This document shows positions 43,515-55,900 of a DNA stretch of 64,000 nt, piece by piece. Every line of letters starts with the position of its first letter. The first letter of the stretch is position 1. Origin of the DNA: Lomentospora prolificans (Eukaryota > Ascomycota > Sordariomycetes > Microascales > Microascaceae); contig JARFXM010000008.1 of NCBI GenBank assembly GCA_029532625.1, positions 1,674,001-1,738,000 on the forward strand, in the 5' to 3' direction. The notes below the pieces were generated by a model, which was not told the DNA's origin, did not search any database, and saw only the letters and a list, made by a program, of their open reading frames with translations. The position numbers and the translations under genes were made by a program.

Positions 43515-44432
43515 CTGAGCCATATACCCGCTTCATTTATTATCTATCTGTTTTTCCCCGTCTTTTTTGGGTATCTGCCGCACTTTTTGAAGTAATGTAG
43601 AAGAAGAGGGGGCGGTTATTCATCCTTCCTTGGATGCCGCTCTACTCGGCGTTTAATACTAGTGTCAAAAGCGATCTTGTGCAGCCATATAGAGGCGTGC
43701 TGGCCGTCGGCCTCGTCTCAGTATATCTCATCTTATTCCTTCTTTCCTACCTCGATGCAGCTTAAAAGAGGACTATTTCCTTCCCATCGTTGGGACCTAG
43801 GTCCAATGGCTTCACTAGCAGACGGCCCTCGTAGCGCCGATATGATCACTTGTACCGAGGTAAAATTGATGAAGGCAGAAACGGGTGGCAGATTGTGGCA
43901 TAGGCGGATTCAGTTTTACATGTCAGACTAGCCCGCCCGTGCAATTAATTGTCTACTGGCAACCTCGTTGAGGATGGCCACTATTCCCACGTGTTTACGC
44001 TGGGTCCGCAGAAGATAGACCACCTATTAAGCCGCCAATCGATCTCGGATTTTACAAGTACAGAGTATGAACCAAAACGCTGGCCGTTGGGTGAAGCAAG
44101 GTGGTCCTAGTCGCTGATGTACCTTGTACCTGCCTGGTCCGTGCGCTTGACAAGGCAGGTATTATGTACTTAATCTTAGGGATGTGGGCTGGGTGGGCTG
44201 GGCGGCAGCACCTACGTAATACGCATCTCGACGCTGAGCCTGGTGTATAACCCGACCTCAGCACCACTCGAGTTTCCCCGACCTCTATGCCGGTGCTATC
44301 GACCAGTTTACCCGACTGCCTCGTAACTTCTCTCTCAGCACCCGAATCCCGAAGAACGGACTTTTTTCACCCCCCTTCAAAATCTCTATTCTAACAACAT
44401 TACAAAGGCCGGCGCCTGTGCCAACACAGGCC
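43515..44432. other. Spacer between adk2 and snx4
   Basis: About 0.9 kb with no gene. GTACCTTGTACCTGCC lies near 44119, one of several GTACC elements in the window. Confidence 0.45.
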
Positions 44433-45976
44433 ATGGCTGTCATGGAGCAGGATACCTTCTCCAACGTCTCATGGCAGAGCGATCACGGAGAGCCAAGCCC
44501 CGGCTCTAGTTCGAGGACAGACGAGGCCGTCGACAATGTGGATAACGGCCTGGTGGGGGAATCTGATATCCACGGCGGCGGCGACCTCGGAGGTCATCTT
44601 TTGGGGCCGGAGAAGCTTGAATGCTCAGTCTCGTCCCCCATCAAGGAAAACGATGGCACTAAAGATGCCTTTGTTTCCTACCTGATAACTACGCAGGTAA
44701 GTGTGTTCCCTAAGAGCAGTCTACTCTTGCTCCCAGTACCGAAGCTGCTAGCTCCATGAATGCAGCGATTGTGTCTTTTGCTCCCAGTGCTAACGGGCGG
44801 ACCCCGCACCATCAATAGTCGACCTTTCCCTCATTCCAGAAACCAATAACCACCGTCCGCCGGCGCTTCACGGACTTTGTTTTCCTTTACAAGTCGCTGA
44901 GCAAGGACTTTGTCGCCTGTGCCGTGCCTCCTATCCCCGACAAGCAGCGAATGGAATATGTCCGAGGTGATCGATTCGGTTCCGACTTTACCGCTCGCCG
45001 GGGCCACAGTCTCCAGCGCTTTCTCACGAGGCTAACCCTCCACCCGGTTCTCCGTCGCTCATCTATTCTACACACCTTCCTCGAAAGCCCCGAATGGAAC
45101 GCAACCATGCGGTCACGCTCAACGCGAGCGTCGACTTCGTCTGATCACGGCACCGGTGGCGTGTTTGACAATTTTGCCGATACCTTCATCAATGCTTTCA
45201 CAAAGGTGCACAAACCAGATAAGAGGTTCATTGAGGTCAAAGAAAAGAGCGACAAGCTTGACGAGGATCTCTCACACGTCGAAAAAGTTGTGGCCCGCGT
45301 CGTCCGCCGCGAGGCGGATCTCGAAACTGACTTTAAAGATCTCGCGGAGCAGTTCCAGAGGCTTATCAACCTTGAACCCGGAGTCGAGGACCCTCTTCGG
45401 GCCTTTGCTAACTCAGTTGAGGATACCTCTGCGGGGCTGAAGAAGCTCAAGGATGTTACGGACCAAGATTATCTCGGTAGCCTGAGGGACATGCAGGCCT
45501 ATGGTCAAGCACTCAAAAACCTGCTCAAGGCGCGAGAACAGAAGCAGCTCGATTTCGAGCAGCTAACAGAGTACCTCCATAAAAGCACAGTCGAACGAGA
45601 TGCCCTGCAGGCTGGAAGCCACTACTACAGCGGGACGGGTGGCATCACCGCAGGGGCCAGCGGCTTCATCCGTTCCAAGATTGAGGACGTGCGCGGCGTC
45701 GATCATGAGCAAGCACGAAGGGAGCGTCAGCGCAAACTCGAGCTCAGAATCGAGGAGCTCACGCGAGAGGTCGAGGAGGCAAGGAACATGAGCGAAATGT
45801 TTGACGAGGAGGTTGTGCGCGAGGTGGCCGACTTTGAGCGCATTAAACGCGTGGAGCTGAGGAAGGAGTTTCGTAATTTGGCCGATGCCCACGTCGACTT
45901 TTACGGGGAGACTATCGAGATTTGGGAGAAGTATATTCAGGACATGGAGAACGAGGGGCGCGTGCTACCTCCTTGA
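44433..45976 (+). CDS. snx4: Sorting nexin Snx4 (Atg24), PX-BAR protein
   Basis: Endosomal PX-BAR protein that recycles cargo to the Golgi and supports selective autophagy. Exons 44433-44696 and 44819-45976 give 473 residues. The 122-nt intron has a GTAAGT donor, a GCTAAC branch site and an ATAG acceptor; a second in-frame acceptor 18 nt later (TTCCAG) would drop six residues. The first 70 residues are acidic and disordered. The PX domain runs about 75-195, with the phosphoinositide-binding RRRFTDFVFLYKSL and VPPIPDK motifs and the later RRGHSLQRFL. The BAR region covers about 220-470 as long charged helices, starting FADTFINAFTKVHKPDKRF. MAVMEQDTFSNVSW at the start matches my memory of mould Snx4. 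The ORF upstream of the ATG has no other Met. It is convergent with kexin. Confidence 0.95.
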
Positions 45977-46796
45977 GAAACCGCGAATGCAGCAGCATCT
46001 CGGTGGCCGGGGTTTCACGGTGAGACGACGGAAGGAAACCTAAAGGTATGGAGACCTTTGATTTCAAGGAAGCATGGCCCCTCTTGATATAAGACTACCA
46101 GCCTTTCCCCCCAGTTTTCCTCTTCTGGGGTTTTTTTTTTTTTTTTTACATGTACGGCGTTGCTTGGAACAAACCCCGGGGGTCGGTACCTCGTTTCGTC
46201 ATCTGGCTCGTCCTTGATTATTCTCTTCTTGCAACTCGGCGGGACGGGCTTCTCTTTTTCCAAGGATGCGCCGAAAATAGTAGTGCTAGTGACGGCTGAT
46301 AGCTTGACGTCGGCAAACCTCGTAATTAGAGGGCGCTGTCTCGGTCCGGATGCCGGGTAGCCAGGTAACTAAAGGATTGGCACCGCGATTCTTACGCTGT
46401 GAGCATATTTTATGGTATAATGAATCAAGAAAGCGGTATTACCAGAAACCAGATGAAGGAAACGTAAAGGACAAGAAGGTAACAGTGGTTCGTACTGAAT
46501 TCGCTAACCCCCATGTCATGATGGTATTACATAAAACGCATTCGGGAACTTGATAAGCCGCTCGCGGCCCTCTTTGCGGTGTCTTCTAGTACGACGATAA
46601 CGGGTTTCTAACTCTGTAGTGCAGGATGAGAAGATGCCCGAAGACGTTTGTTGCCGTGTCGAAATGAGAAGGATGTGCGGATAAAGAACAGGGAAACAAT
46701 ACAAAACTGTGCAGCTATGCCATAAATGTACAGACCATAACCAAGTCATGGAGAAAGAAACAATGTCGGTGGTGAGAGAAAACAATGCCCCCCTTT
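45977..46796. other. Convergent 3' spacer with T17 run
   Basis: Between the stops of snx4 and kexin. A run of 17 T lies at 46131-46147. No other feature recognised. Confidence 0.5.
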
Positions 46797-49487
46797 TTAA
46801 CGCCCAGAAGTCAATAGCCGGCTCTGTTGAGCTCGATGTTGGTTGTCATCCTCGTCCTCATCATCTTCATCACCAATGACATGCTGGGGCTCTTCTTCAT
46901 CCTGTCCGTCCGTATCAAGCGGAAGGCGCTCGGCAGAGCCGTCCCTGTACTCCACCTCAAAGTCGCTGTCTTCATCGCTCTCTCCAGCAAAGGCATCATA
47001 CAGTTCGCCTCCACGCGTACGGCGCGATTGCCCACCCGCGTACGTTCCCTTCTCGCCATTAGCATATCCATCGGGATCCTCGGTAAGAGGCTCGAATTCG
47101 TAATCATTGCCCTGGTTGTTGCGGAGCTGCTTTCGGCGAGCCAACCACAGATAGATACCAAGACCGATACAGAACATGATAATGAGGCCGAGCGCACCGT
47201 AGATCCAGATCTGGGCACGGGAGGACACGCCAAAGCTGGGAAGCCAGGAAATCCACGATGACGATGTACTGGATGCCTGCTCCGCGGCGCCCGTCTCGGT
47301 CGGCTTGCCAATTTCGGGGCGGTTGGGCTCGGCATCTGTGGTCTCAGGATCGGCGATAGCCGACTTAGTAGGAATGGCGACCGCCGTGGTAGCAACAGCT
47401 CCTGTTGTGGTTGGGACGCTGGCATGATCTTTGTCGTCGTCTTCCTGAGGCATAGGGAGCTTAAAGGCTTTCGCGGGGTCGATAGACTCTCCCCACAGTT
47501 TAAGGTGCCAGTCCACCCAGGCACCCTCGTACTCATTTTCGTTAGTGTCCTTGACAACGAGTGTCCAGTTTCCAATTCCACTTTCACCCCTGTTCAGAGC
47601 AAATCGATGTTAGTTATCAAATCAGGATGATAGAGTGCAAGGATCGGTGGACATGACATACCAATGGGCTACACTCATAAAAGTCCAATCAACATAACCG
47701 GCATTGGCACTGTCGAGTTTCCGGGTTGTTGCGATATGGCTCACGACGTTGTCGGGGCTGATCAAGTCGACACTAAGGTCACCGCGCCGAGTGTGATTGA
47801 CGTTCATCGTGACAGTAATATGTTCCACACGTTGCAGGTTGGCTTCCTTCAGCATATCGGCGGTGATTTCAAAGCTCCCCGACAGTCCATCTTTCCCTTG
47901 CGGGATGGGCTTATTGACATGGATCCACGGAGAGAAGTACCATGCCTGAGGCTTTACCTTCTCCCAGGTTTTAGCGAGCTCGACTGCACTATACGTGTCA
48001 ATTTTTCCGTAGCCAAATGTATGGCTGAATTGTCTTCCAGCGGCCGTAGGACGCCAATCAGCGCCTTCCTCATCGATCATCACTGCCGTATCCATGAGGA
48101 TATATTGCACGTCGCGCCATGAAAGATCGGGCCGTGCCTCAAGCACGAGGGCTAGAATACCAGCTGCCAGAGGTGCGGCAGCCGAAGTGCCTCCATGGCC
48201 GGTATAGCACTTGTTGGAACCGACGTCGGTAGTATGCTAATATCACGTTAACAAAGCGCGCTTGAGGCTAGAGGAAACAGTCGCGCGGTGGACTCCGCAA
48301 GGATCCGGTTCAATACTTACAATCGCATCGCCGCTTCCGCTGCTGTAAGTGACGACAAGTTGGGCAGAGCAGTGCTCGGAGTAGTATGGATGCTTGCCAG
48401 CCCGGTCGACGGCGCCAACCGTAATACTGTAGATAGAGTTTGTATAGCCGTCAAAGTTGCAATTGTCCTCATTCGCAGCGCCATTTCCGGTAGCGAATAC
48501 ATAGATGGAACCCAGCCCACCACGGCCGTCCTGAATTCCCTTGAGCATTGCTTGTCGAATCGGGATGCCAGGGGCTTCCATGGACCGGCCATCGTCGGGT
48601 GGGCCCCACGAGCATGAGTAAATTTGGTTATGGTCGTAGTCGTAGGTCATGGCGACTGCCTCATCCTCGTCGCTGATGAGCTTGCTGAGGATACGAAGGC
48701 CAGATACCTTCGCCTCGTAAGCCACACCCACACCACAGACATCGTTCCGGACGGCAGCTATCTCTCCGGCGCAGCGTGTACCGTGATGATCGTCAGAGAG
48801 CCTTGGCTTGGGCTCTGGGCCCGGGTCGTTGAAGTCCCATGAACCCTCGGCATAATAGTTGTCTTTTAGATCTTGGCTCGTCATATCGAGGCCGTCGTCT
48901 ACCATGGCAACTATGCTGCCCTTCCCGGTGATACCTTGCAGCCAGACACCAGTAACGTTGACATCGTGACCAACTTGTACCGTGTTGATCAAATGCCACT
49001 GGTCCTTGAAAATGGGGTCGCTGATATCCAGGGCATCCATGACCTCTCGTTGCTTGGTAACCGCGAAGTCGTTGGGTTTATCGGCTGGCGCCCTGGGGTG
49101 GTTCTGCGCGTGATATCCGGTTGGAGGGGGAGGGACGGCCCTTTTGGGCCATGGCTTTCGAGGGACGTCCTTTTTCGCCATGCGCACGCCATCAAGAAGG
49201 TCGGGCTGGCCATCCCGTTTCAACTTCCGCGCGCGAAGGATATCGGAGACGAAGTCACCATCAGCTTTGGGCGCAGAAAAGGCGTGAAGGTGGTCCAAGA
49301 CGCCTACTTGGCCGTCATACTTGAGACCGAGGCGGCGAGATATCTCATCAGGGGATACGCCGTCGTCTAGATGGAGAAGATAGTAATCGTTTGTGTCGTA
49401 ATTGCGGGCAACCCTTCGAACAGGATGGGAGGCCAGGGCGGAGCCCAAGAGGGTGATGGCGCTTAATAACTGAGCGAGCCTCATCAT
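46797..49487 (-). CDS. kex2: Kexin, Golgi proprotein convertase
   Basis: Calcium-dependent subtilisin-type protease of the late Golgi that cuts secreted precursors after Lys-Arg. Exons 49487-48321, 48236-47662 and 47589-46797 give 844 residues; introns are 84 and 72 nt. A signal peptide covers about 1-20 (AQLLSAITLLGSALA). The propeptide probably ends at PWPKR (about 115-116). The catalytic triad is Asp197 (VDDGLD), His235 (DDHHGTRCAGE) and Ser407 (GHGGTSAAAP), with oxyanion Asn335 in FATGNGA. Removing the first intron brings HTTDVGSNKCYTGHGGTS into frame. The P-domain spans about 470-605 and ends DWHLKLWGE. A Ser/Thr-rich stalk, a membrane span (about 708-730) and an acidic tail follow. The tail has NDYEFEPL (Tyr about 744), like the Golgi-retrieval signal of yeast Kex2. 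The first of two Met codons is used; the second at 49484 is equally possible. Confidence 0.97.
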
Positions 49488-50124
49488 GATAACCGTTACT
49501 TGGGCTTGGGATATGGGCAAAGGGCGTCGTAGCCGACGACAGAGGCCAGAACTGGCCTGGAAAGGAGCGAGTGGCGAAAGGAACCGTCGGGGTCCGGGTC
49601 TAAGGCATCGGGGCTACGCGAAGGAAGGATTGAGGGGTGTCGAATAAAGTATCTGTAAAAGAACTACAAAGAATCAAGGTATGAGTGACTGAGCAGGTAG
49701 AGGGGGGCAAGCAGGAGGGAGAGAGGTCGTGGAAAAGAGAGGCGTTGGCGTTGGATATGACGAGAAGGCGAATGAATCGAGGCTGCAATAAATAGAACGA
49801 ACGGCGCCACTGACAGGGAACAAGAAAGGGGAAGCCAAGGTGTTTCGGACACTTACTGTATACACGGACCAAGGCGGAAGGGGGAGGAGGGTTAAGAAAG
49901 CAAACAGAAAACCTAGAGGAATAAAAAGAAAGGAAGATACGTATGAGATGTTTGGGGATCGCTGCAAAGTCGAGGTTGAGCGAGTGTTGGATGGAGACGT
50001 CAGGGTGTGCCGTTTCTCGCCAGTGTGCATGAGTCGTGGCCTCAATGGTACGTACTGGTTGGCGATTGGACTGACCCAATTACCACTCCAGGCCTCCCCA
50101 ATTATCTCTAGTATGAGAGCCCCG

Positions 50125-50140
50125 CCAGCCAGCTGGCTGG
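50125..50140. repeat. Perfect 16-bp palindrome CCAGCCAGCTGGCTGG
   Basis: Self-complementary over 16 bases; its centre is GCCAGCTGGC (50129-50138), copy 5 of the dispersed motif. It is about 640 bp upstream of the kexin start. Confidence 0.85.
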
Positions 50141-50547
50141 TCTCCCGACGAATTTAGAAGTATTCAAGAGTACGTAACACTTCCCCCACCACGCTCGAAC
50201 ATTGAACTCTGCATGAGGGAGTTATGGAATAATGTGTCGCAAAGCAGCGCATTTGAACCTCCATTTAAAGCCATGGAAAGATTGATGGGAAACTAACTAT
50301 TGTGGTTTGTGGTACGAAGGTACCGCATTCAAATCAGTCGCAATAGGGCGAGAGAGAAGGCAGAGCACAGTATGCGTACCGAATACCATCCATGGACATG
50401 CAGCTTTTCTGACGAGGGAATATAATGTCAGCTTCACGCTGCACCTTGGACGACCATCCATCCATGGATCAGTTGAAGATAATCACACGAGGTGGTTCTG
50501 TGCCTATACCGGTCCGCCACCACCTGGCCCTTGAGGTGTCCCGCTGA

Positions 50548-50573
50548 TTTTTTTTTTTTTTTTTTTTTTTTTT
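50548..50573. repeat. T26 homopolymer
   Basis: Twenty-six consecutive T in the kexin-PhoD spacer, the longest homopolymer seen in the window; followed by more T-rich DNA to about 50622. Confidence 0.9.
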
Positions 50574-51675
50574 CGTTTGCCTTTTGGTTGCTTTTTTTCG
50601 CCCGCTTTCTTTTTTCTTTCTAGAAAATGTCGTATGTTCAATCTTCGAATGTATATATATTCAGTCAATTCATTCTTTTCCCCTCATACGAGAAAGGTCA
50701 AAGTTGCTCCATGCCCATCTCAAAACATATCATGAATTGATCTGGCGCTTCCGCATTGAGGTTCATGGTCGAGCAAGGCTGAGTAATCGTCTATGAATAC
50801 CGGATGGCGATGCTGAATGCACTGCCCCTATACTTACACAAAGGGGTTAAGAAAAATATCAATATCTCGACGGGAGAGGCTGGCTGGCTTGCCTCCACAA
50901 TCGGGCTCGTTCCAATTCGTTTCTAGATTAACCATATCGGCAATTACTACATGTGAATTGATACCCGCACAAAATGTCAATAATTTGTTCGTTCGAAGAG
51001 TAAGAGTCGTCTGATAGTGGTTTCGGTGGAACTCTTCTAGAACCCAGATGCGAGGCGCCGAATGAGTTTCTGTGCCGTTGTCTCATTATTGATACCAATG
51101 ACCAGTGGAGGCTAGCCTTTTGGTCTGAAGATTGATGCACTTCAGGTCATGGTGCCAGCCCCATCAAACCGGAACACACCTGTGGGCGGGGCTTGCCGAA
51201 ACCTAGTCGGGCCGGGGCTGGCTACCAAAGTCAAAGCTAATCTCCAGAATCACTACTCATAGAGGCAAGATACCCCAATCTCATCCAGAGTGAGCCCTCC
51301 TCTCTCCGGAGACCTCACCACTCTCAGCAGCGCATCTACAGCGGCGGGGCCAAGTGTATTCAATCCGAGACATGGATGTTGGCGCGTGGCCGAGCCGACT
51401 TCGTCCACGGCGCTTGCTGGAGATCAACCGGCACGCTAATAATATTACGTGCAGCCTCAATGCCATCCGATTCTTCATCCGACGGACTAGTATCCGGTGT
51501 GCCGCGACCTGCACACAGCCCTATTCGTAGCTGAAGCCCTCGATTCTATAATATTAATTGATCCATTCAATCACTTCAAGCAAGCCAACACGTCAATCAG
51601 ATGTCGGCTTCAGTGTCTATGACGAGGCACGAGCTCAGGTTGCCGATGGCGGATTTTACGCGGCGCCAGCGCAAA

Positions 51676-51685
51676 GCCAGCTGGC
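51676..51685. repeat. GCCAGCTGGC palindrome, copy 6
   Basis: Perfect 10-bp palindrome, continuing as GATGAC, which matches the GCTGGCGAT form at 18033 and 18471. Confidence 0.7.
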
Positions 51686-52217
51686 GATGACTGAATTGGC
51701 CCTCCGCCAAGATTGCTGGAGGTTTTCATCCAGCCACCGCCTTTTCCACAGACCCGCCATCAATTGACCTGGCACATCACATCGATTGATTGCATTGACA
51801 ATGACACTGGCCTGTCAGTCGCCCGAGTCTGTTGCCTCTCCCCTACTGATTTCGTCGTGATGACTTGGCCCGAATAAACCAAGTTGCCCTAGATCTACGG
51901 CGGCGTTTGTCTCTCTTCATAAACCAGGTACCTGGGGTTCGTTACTTGTCAAACAGAGACACCAGCCCAAAGCCACGGGCATATTGTCTCTCAAGGCACA
52001 ACCCACCTCAAGCTTACCTCGTCCAGAGTAATGGGGTCCCTTGCATCCATCAACCGAGTCTAGTTAATGGTGTTTTAATAGCCACCGCCAATCATCTCGA
52101 TTTGGATTCAATATTATTCATTTTATCTGCTTCTTGGCCATTCATACACCTCGCGAGGTGTCCACAGTCTAAACCCTTACATTCCCCTCTGCTCTCCCCT
52201 GTCTAGGTCGATCTCGG

Positions 52218-52237
52218 GAGAGAGAGAGAGAGAGAGA
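52218..52237. repeat. (GA)10 microsatellite
   Basis: Ten GA dinucleotides in the spacer about 680 bp upstream of the PhoD-like gene. Confidence 0.85.
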
Positions 52238-52918
52238 TTGGTATAGCTACACGCTGGCTACTTGTAAGTGGCTCCCAGTTTGAATAATGCTCTGTAAACG
52301 CCAAAAATCTGAAGCCAGGTGCTGGATATTATGAATCCACGAAGGCAGAGAGTCGGTCGTGGGCCTGCATTCACTTCGGGCATTTGTGCAAGGGTGTCAT
52401 TGACCACTAACAAGAACGACAGTGGCTTTCACTACTCATTAATCAATCTCCCAGCCTCGTGCTATTCCATACTCCTCCTCTTCAGCTCTTTCCTGCACAT
52501 GATTGTGCCAGTGTTGGCCACATTGTGCTCTGTCCAGAAAAGCTCCCACTGAGCTACCCGTATCATATTTAAAAGTTTTGTCCTCTTCAAATCCCGCCTT
52601 CCAAAATTTGGAAACTACTTTCTTCGACAAAATCCCGCCCACCACCTTCATATGTGTCGCCATAGCATTGGCTGCCCTGGGAGCTCGCATCCATTTCGAT
52701 CGGTAATACCAGTTTTCCCCCGCTAGTCCATATCTCAGCCCAATTGCGCCAGGCGCACAACCAGCTGCCCGACCTAAACCACACGATACCACGCTGAACC
52801 GCGCCGAATCACCCAGCCTACCAAAAACTGTGCTTCCTCCTAGCTTCTCGATTCGTCTTGTCGACCACCTTTACTGTGAACTGAGGGGGCCCTCCGGTCA
52901 TCCCCCGCTTTGCTCATC

Positions 52919-55900
52919 ATGTCGACTCCGTACTGGGGGAGGCTTCCTGCCTCTACCACCGCCATACCTCATTCGCCCTCGAATCGACAATCCGACGATT
53001 ACCCCAGCCCTATGGATCAGCCTGTACCTGACGACCAGCCACGTCAGCGTCCGCAGCGCATTTCCGTCCAGACCGCACACACGGATGCTCCCACCGAATC
53101 CACCTTTAGTCCCTTTGCATCTCCAACTACATCAAGCTTTCTTGGTCAAGGTCTCGCGCCCCGGCCTCCTTCCTATCCATACCGCAACACCCCCGACTAT
53201 CCTCCCGATATTGCCGACAAACGCTCTCACCGTAGAACGCGAACTCACGAAGACGTCAACGACTTTGGTCTCGTCTCGCCTACCCCCCCTGCTGCTCCCG
53301 ACGTGCCCCGAGCTCCTCCTGTAAGCTACCGTCACCCCTATAGCAACGGTAGCACCCCGGATCCCTATGCTGCGGCGGCTGCGGCGATCGCCAACGCTTC
53401 GAAAGTTGCAAGAGCTTCTGTTTCACCCCCAATTGCCAATATGGACACCCGAGAATCCCAGTACCAAAGGCCGTCTCGGCCCACTCCCCTAGATCGCTCT
53501 CCGGCAGACCCTGGCCACCAACAGACCACGAACAGCCCTCAGCCACGCATTGCTGGCGAGGTTCCCCTACAGCAAGTGAGAAAAGGGAGCGTTAGAGAAG
53601 TAGTGACTGGAAGAAATCCGCATCTGGATGCCTCGAGTCGACCGCGGCAGGCATCCACGTCCTCACAGTCCGATCGCCGCAGAAAGTTCGCAGATGACCG
53701 ATCACCGCTCCAAAGACTTGAGCTGACCCTAGACAGCATCTCCAAGGAAGAAAAGCGAGCAAGGGTCGAAGCCGCGGAAAAACGCGCGCGCGAAAAGGCT
53801 GCGCGTGCAGCCGAAGCATCGAAGCAGCAGCCCGTTACGCCGCAACAGGTACGATTCCGGGAACAGCCTCCCTCGGATAACGGGACCTCCGGCCAGGCTC
53901 CGCCCCAACCTCGCCAGGCGCCCCGTCCCACAGAGCCGCCTCATCTTACAGAGCAACCTCATCTTGCAGAGCCGCCGCGTCTTGCTGACCCACCCGTTTC
54001 GGCGCATCGCGGCCCTCTGGCCCAAAACCCACCAAGCGACGACCGCTTCTACCCGGAACCTATCCCCGCCCGGTCTATTCCCACCGTTCCAGCCCCGATC
54101 CCCATTGGGGCCGAGTCGACCCCACCCTCGACGGCAGGTGGATCCGAAGGACCGGGCGCAGGGAATATGACGGGGAATATGGGTATGCCCAAGCGCAATC
54201 TAAGTTTCCGTGAGCGGGCTGCTCAAAAGGATATCCGACCGCCCAACGGTCTCACCCCCGATTCTCCGCCCACGCAGCCTGTGGCCGCTCCTCCTTCCTC
54301 TGGTGGAGGCTTCTCCCTTACCCGAAGCGGTAGCAATAAATTGAAGAAAGATCCACCTGGAGATCCATGGTATCGCCTGAGGGTCGAAGCCCAGAACGCG
54401 ATACCGGCAAGCTACTCACAACCCCTAACCCATGTATTTCCTAGTCATCAGAACGGGCATTCTACGGACCAAATCCAGCCGTCACCCGAGGTTCAACAAC
54501 CCTCCTATACCCTCGATCCGCAGCCTAGCTTTGCCTCGCCTAGGCATATCCCCCCGGTTGCGAGGACTTTCACCGAACAACCCGCACAGCTACCACCACA
54601 GCCAGGTATTCGGCGGTATGATACGGAGCCTATACCGAGGACAACCCAAACAACCGTAACCTTCGAAGAAGACCCCAGAATCCCTCGGGGCCACGCGACC
54701 GACGATGACTCACAAGCATCTGGCCCGGATCCCCGCCGACCAGAATATACCCCTGGAGACGGCCTGTATCTCCCCCCGAATTTCCTTGATGAATGGAAAC
54801 AAGCGACTGTTGGCTCATTGAGCGGCACGCTTCTAAACCTTGCCGAGGACGTTGCGCCAGCCGTCGAGAAGGACAAAGCGTGGTGGGAGACAGGAGGAAG
54901 CAAGAGGGGCATTCCATCCCGCCCTCGCAAGGCGGAGGCATTCGATGGAGAATACGCAGAAACAAATGGTAAGTTTCTCCTTCCTTCGGCCTATGTTGGC
55001 GTTAGAGCGCCTCCCGTCTCTTTTTCGAGGTGGAGTGAGCTTTGCTAACTGTCGTTGTAGGACCCACACGCTTCAAGCCCCCTCTGTACCTTCAATGCGG
55101 GCCATTGCTTCGCTACTGCGGCATCCGTCGCGAGTTGGCCGCGAAAACGGCTAGAAATCCCACAATCGTGGAGCGTGAAATTTGGAGAGGCACCATCATG
55201 ATTGTGACAAGGGACTCTGACTCATCATACGACATCACTCCGACCTTGAGGCTATTTTTACAGCCCATAGAACTGCTCCCTCCGCCTCCGATGCAGATTA
55301 ATGGCGAGCTTTCACCGGAATACGTCGATCCGATAGCAGGTCACCCAAAGCTGGGGCGCCGCGGCGAGACCCTCTATGTGCGCCCAGTAGAGCACCTTGA
55401 AGAAGCCAAAGATCTCTCACTAAATGAGACGGAAGAAGGGCTTTACGAAGCTACGAGAAGCCCGCCCGACATCCCTCTTCCAAAGGGTGTGTCAGAACTG
55501 CCTGGTTCCTACGCCAGTCGTTATAAACGCATCGAGGTTGACGGCGAAAAGGTCGGAAAGTATAATGTCGTTCGCGGCTTCCGCTTACATGCTGAGCGAG
55601 GCCACACCTTTTGGCGCTTCAACATCGAAGTTGAACTCAACGACCACCAGCAACGCGTCGCGTATCGCATCAATCGTGGCCCCGCCATGGCCTTTTGGAT
55701 TCCGATGAAAGGGCAGCCAATGAACATCATGTTCCACAGCTGCAACGGATTTGGGCTCAATATCGAACAGACGGATGGTTTTAGCGGGCCTGATCCTCTC
55801 TGGCGAGATGTGCTCAATAACCATCAAACTCAGCCATTCCACGTCATGGTTGGTGGCGGCGGTCAAATCTACAACGACTCGGTTATCACTGCCTGTCCCA

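Larger units (their letters stand above)
49488..52918. other. 3.4 kb divergent gene-free region
   Basis: Between kexin (-) and the PhoD-like gene (+). It contains a 16-bp palindrome at 50125-50140, another GCCAGCTGGC at 51676-51685, a T26 run at 50548-50573 and a (GA)10 repeat at 52218-52237. Open frames, such as 49600-50079 on the minus strand, look like kexin leader or chance. Confidence 0.5.

Noticed and set aside
49600..50079. 159-codon minus-strand frame upstream of kexin
   Set aside because: Ser/Pro/Phe-rich with no domain; probably kexin 5' leader.
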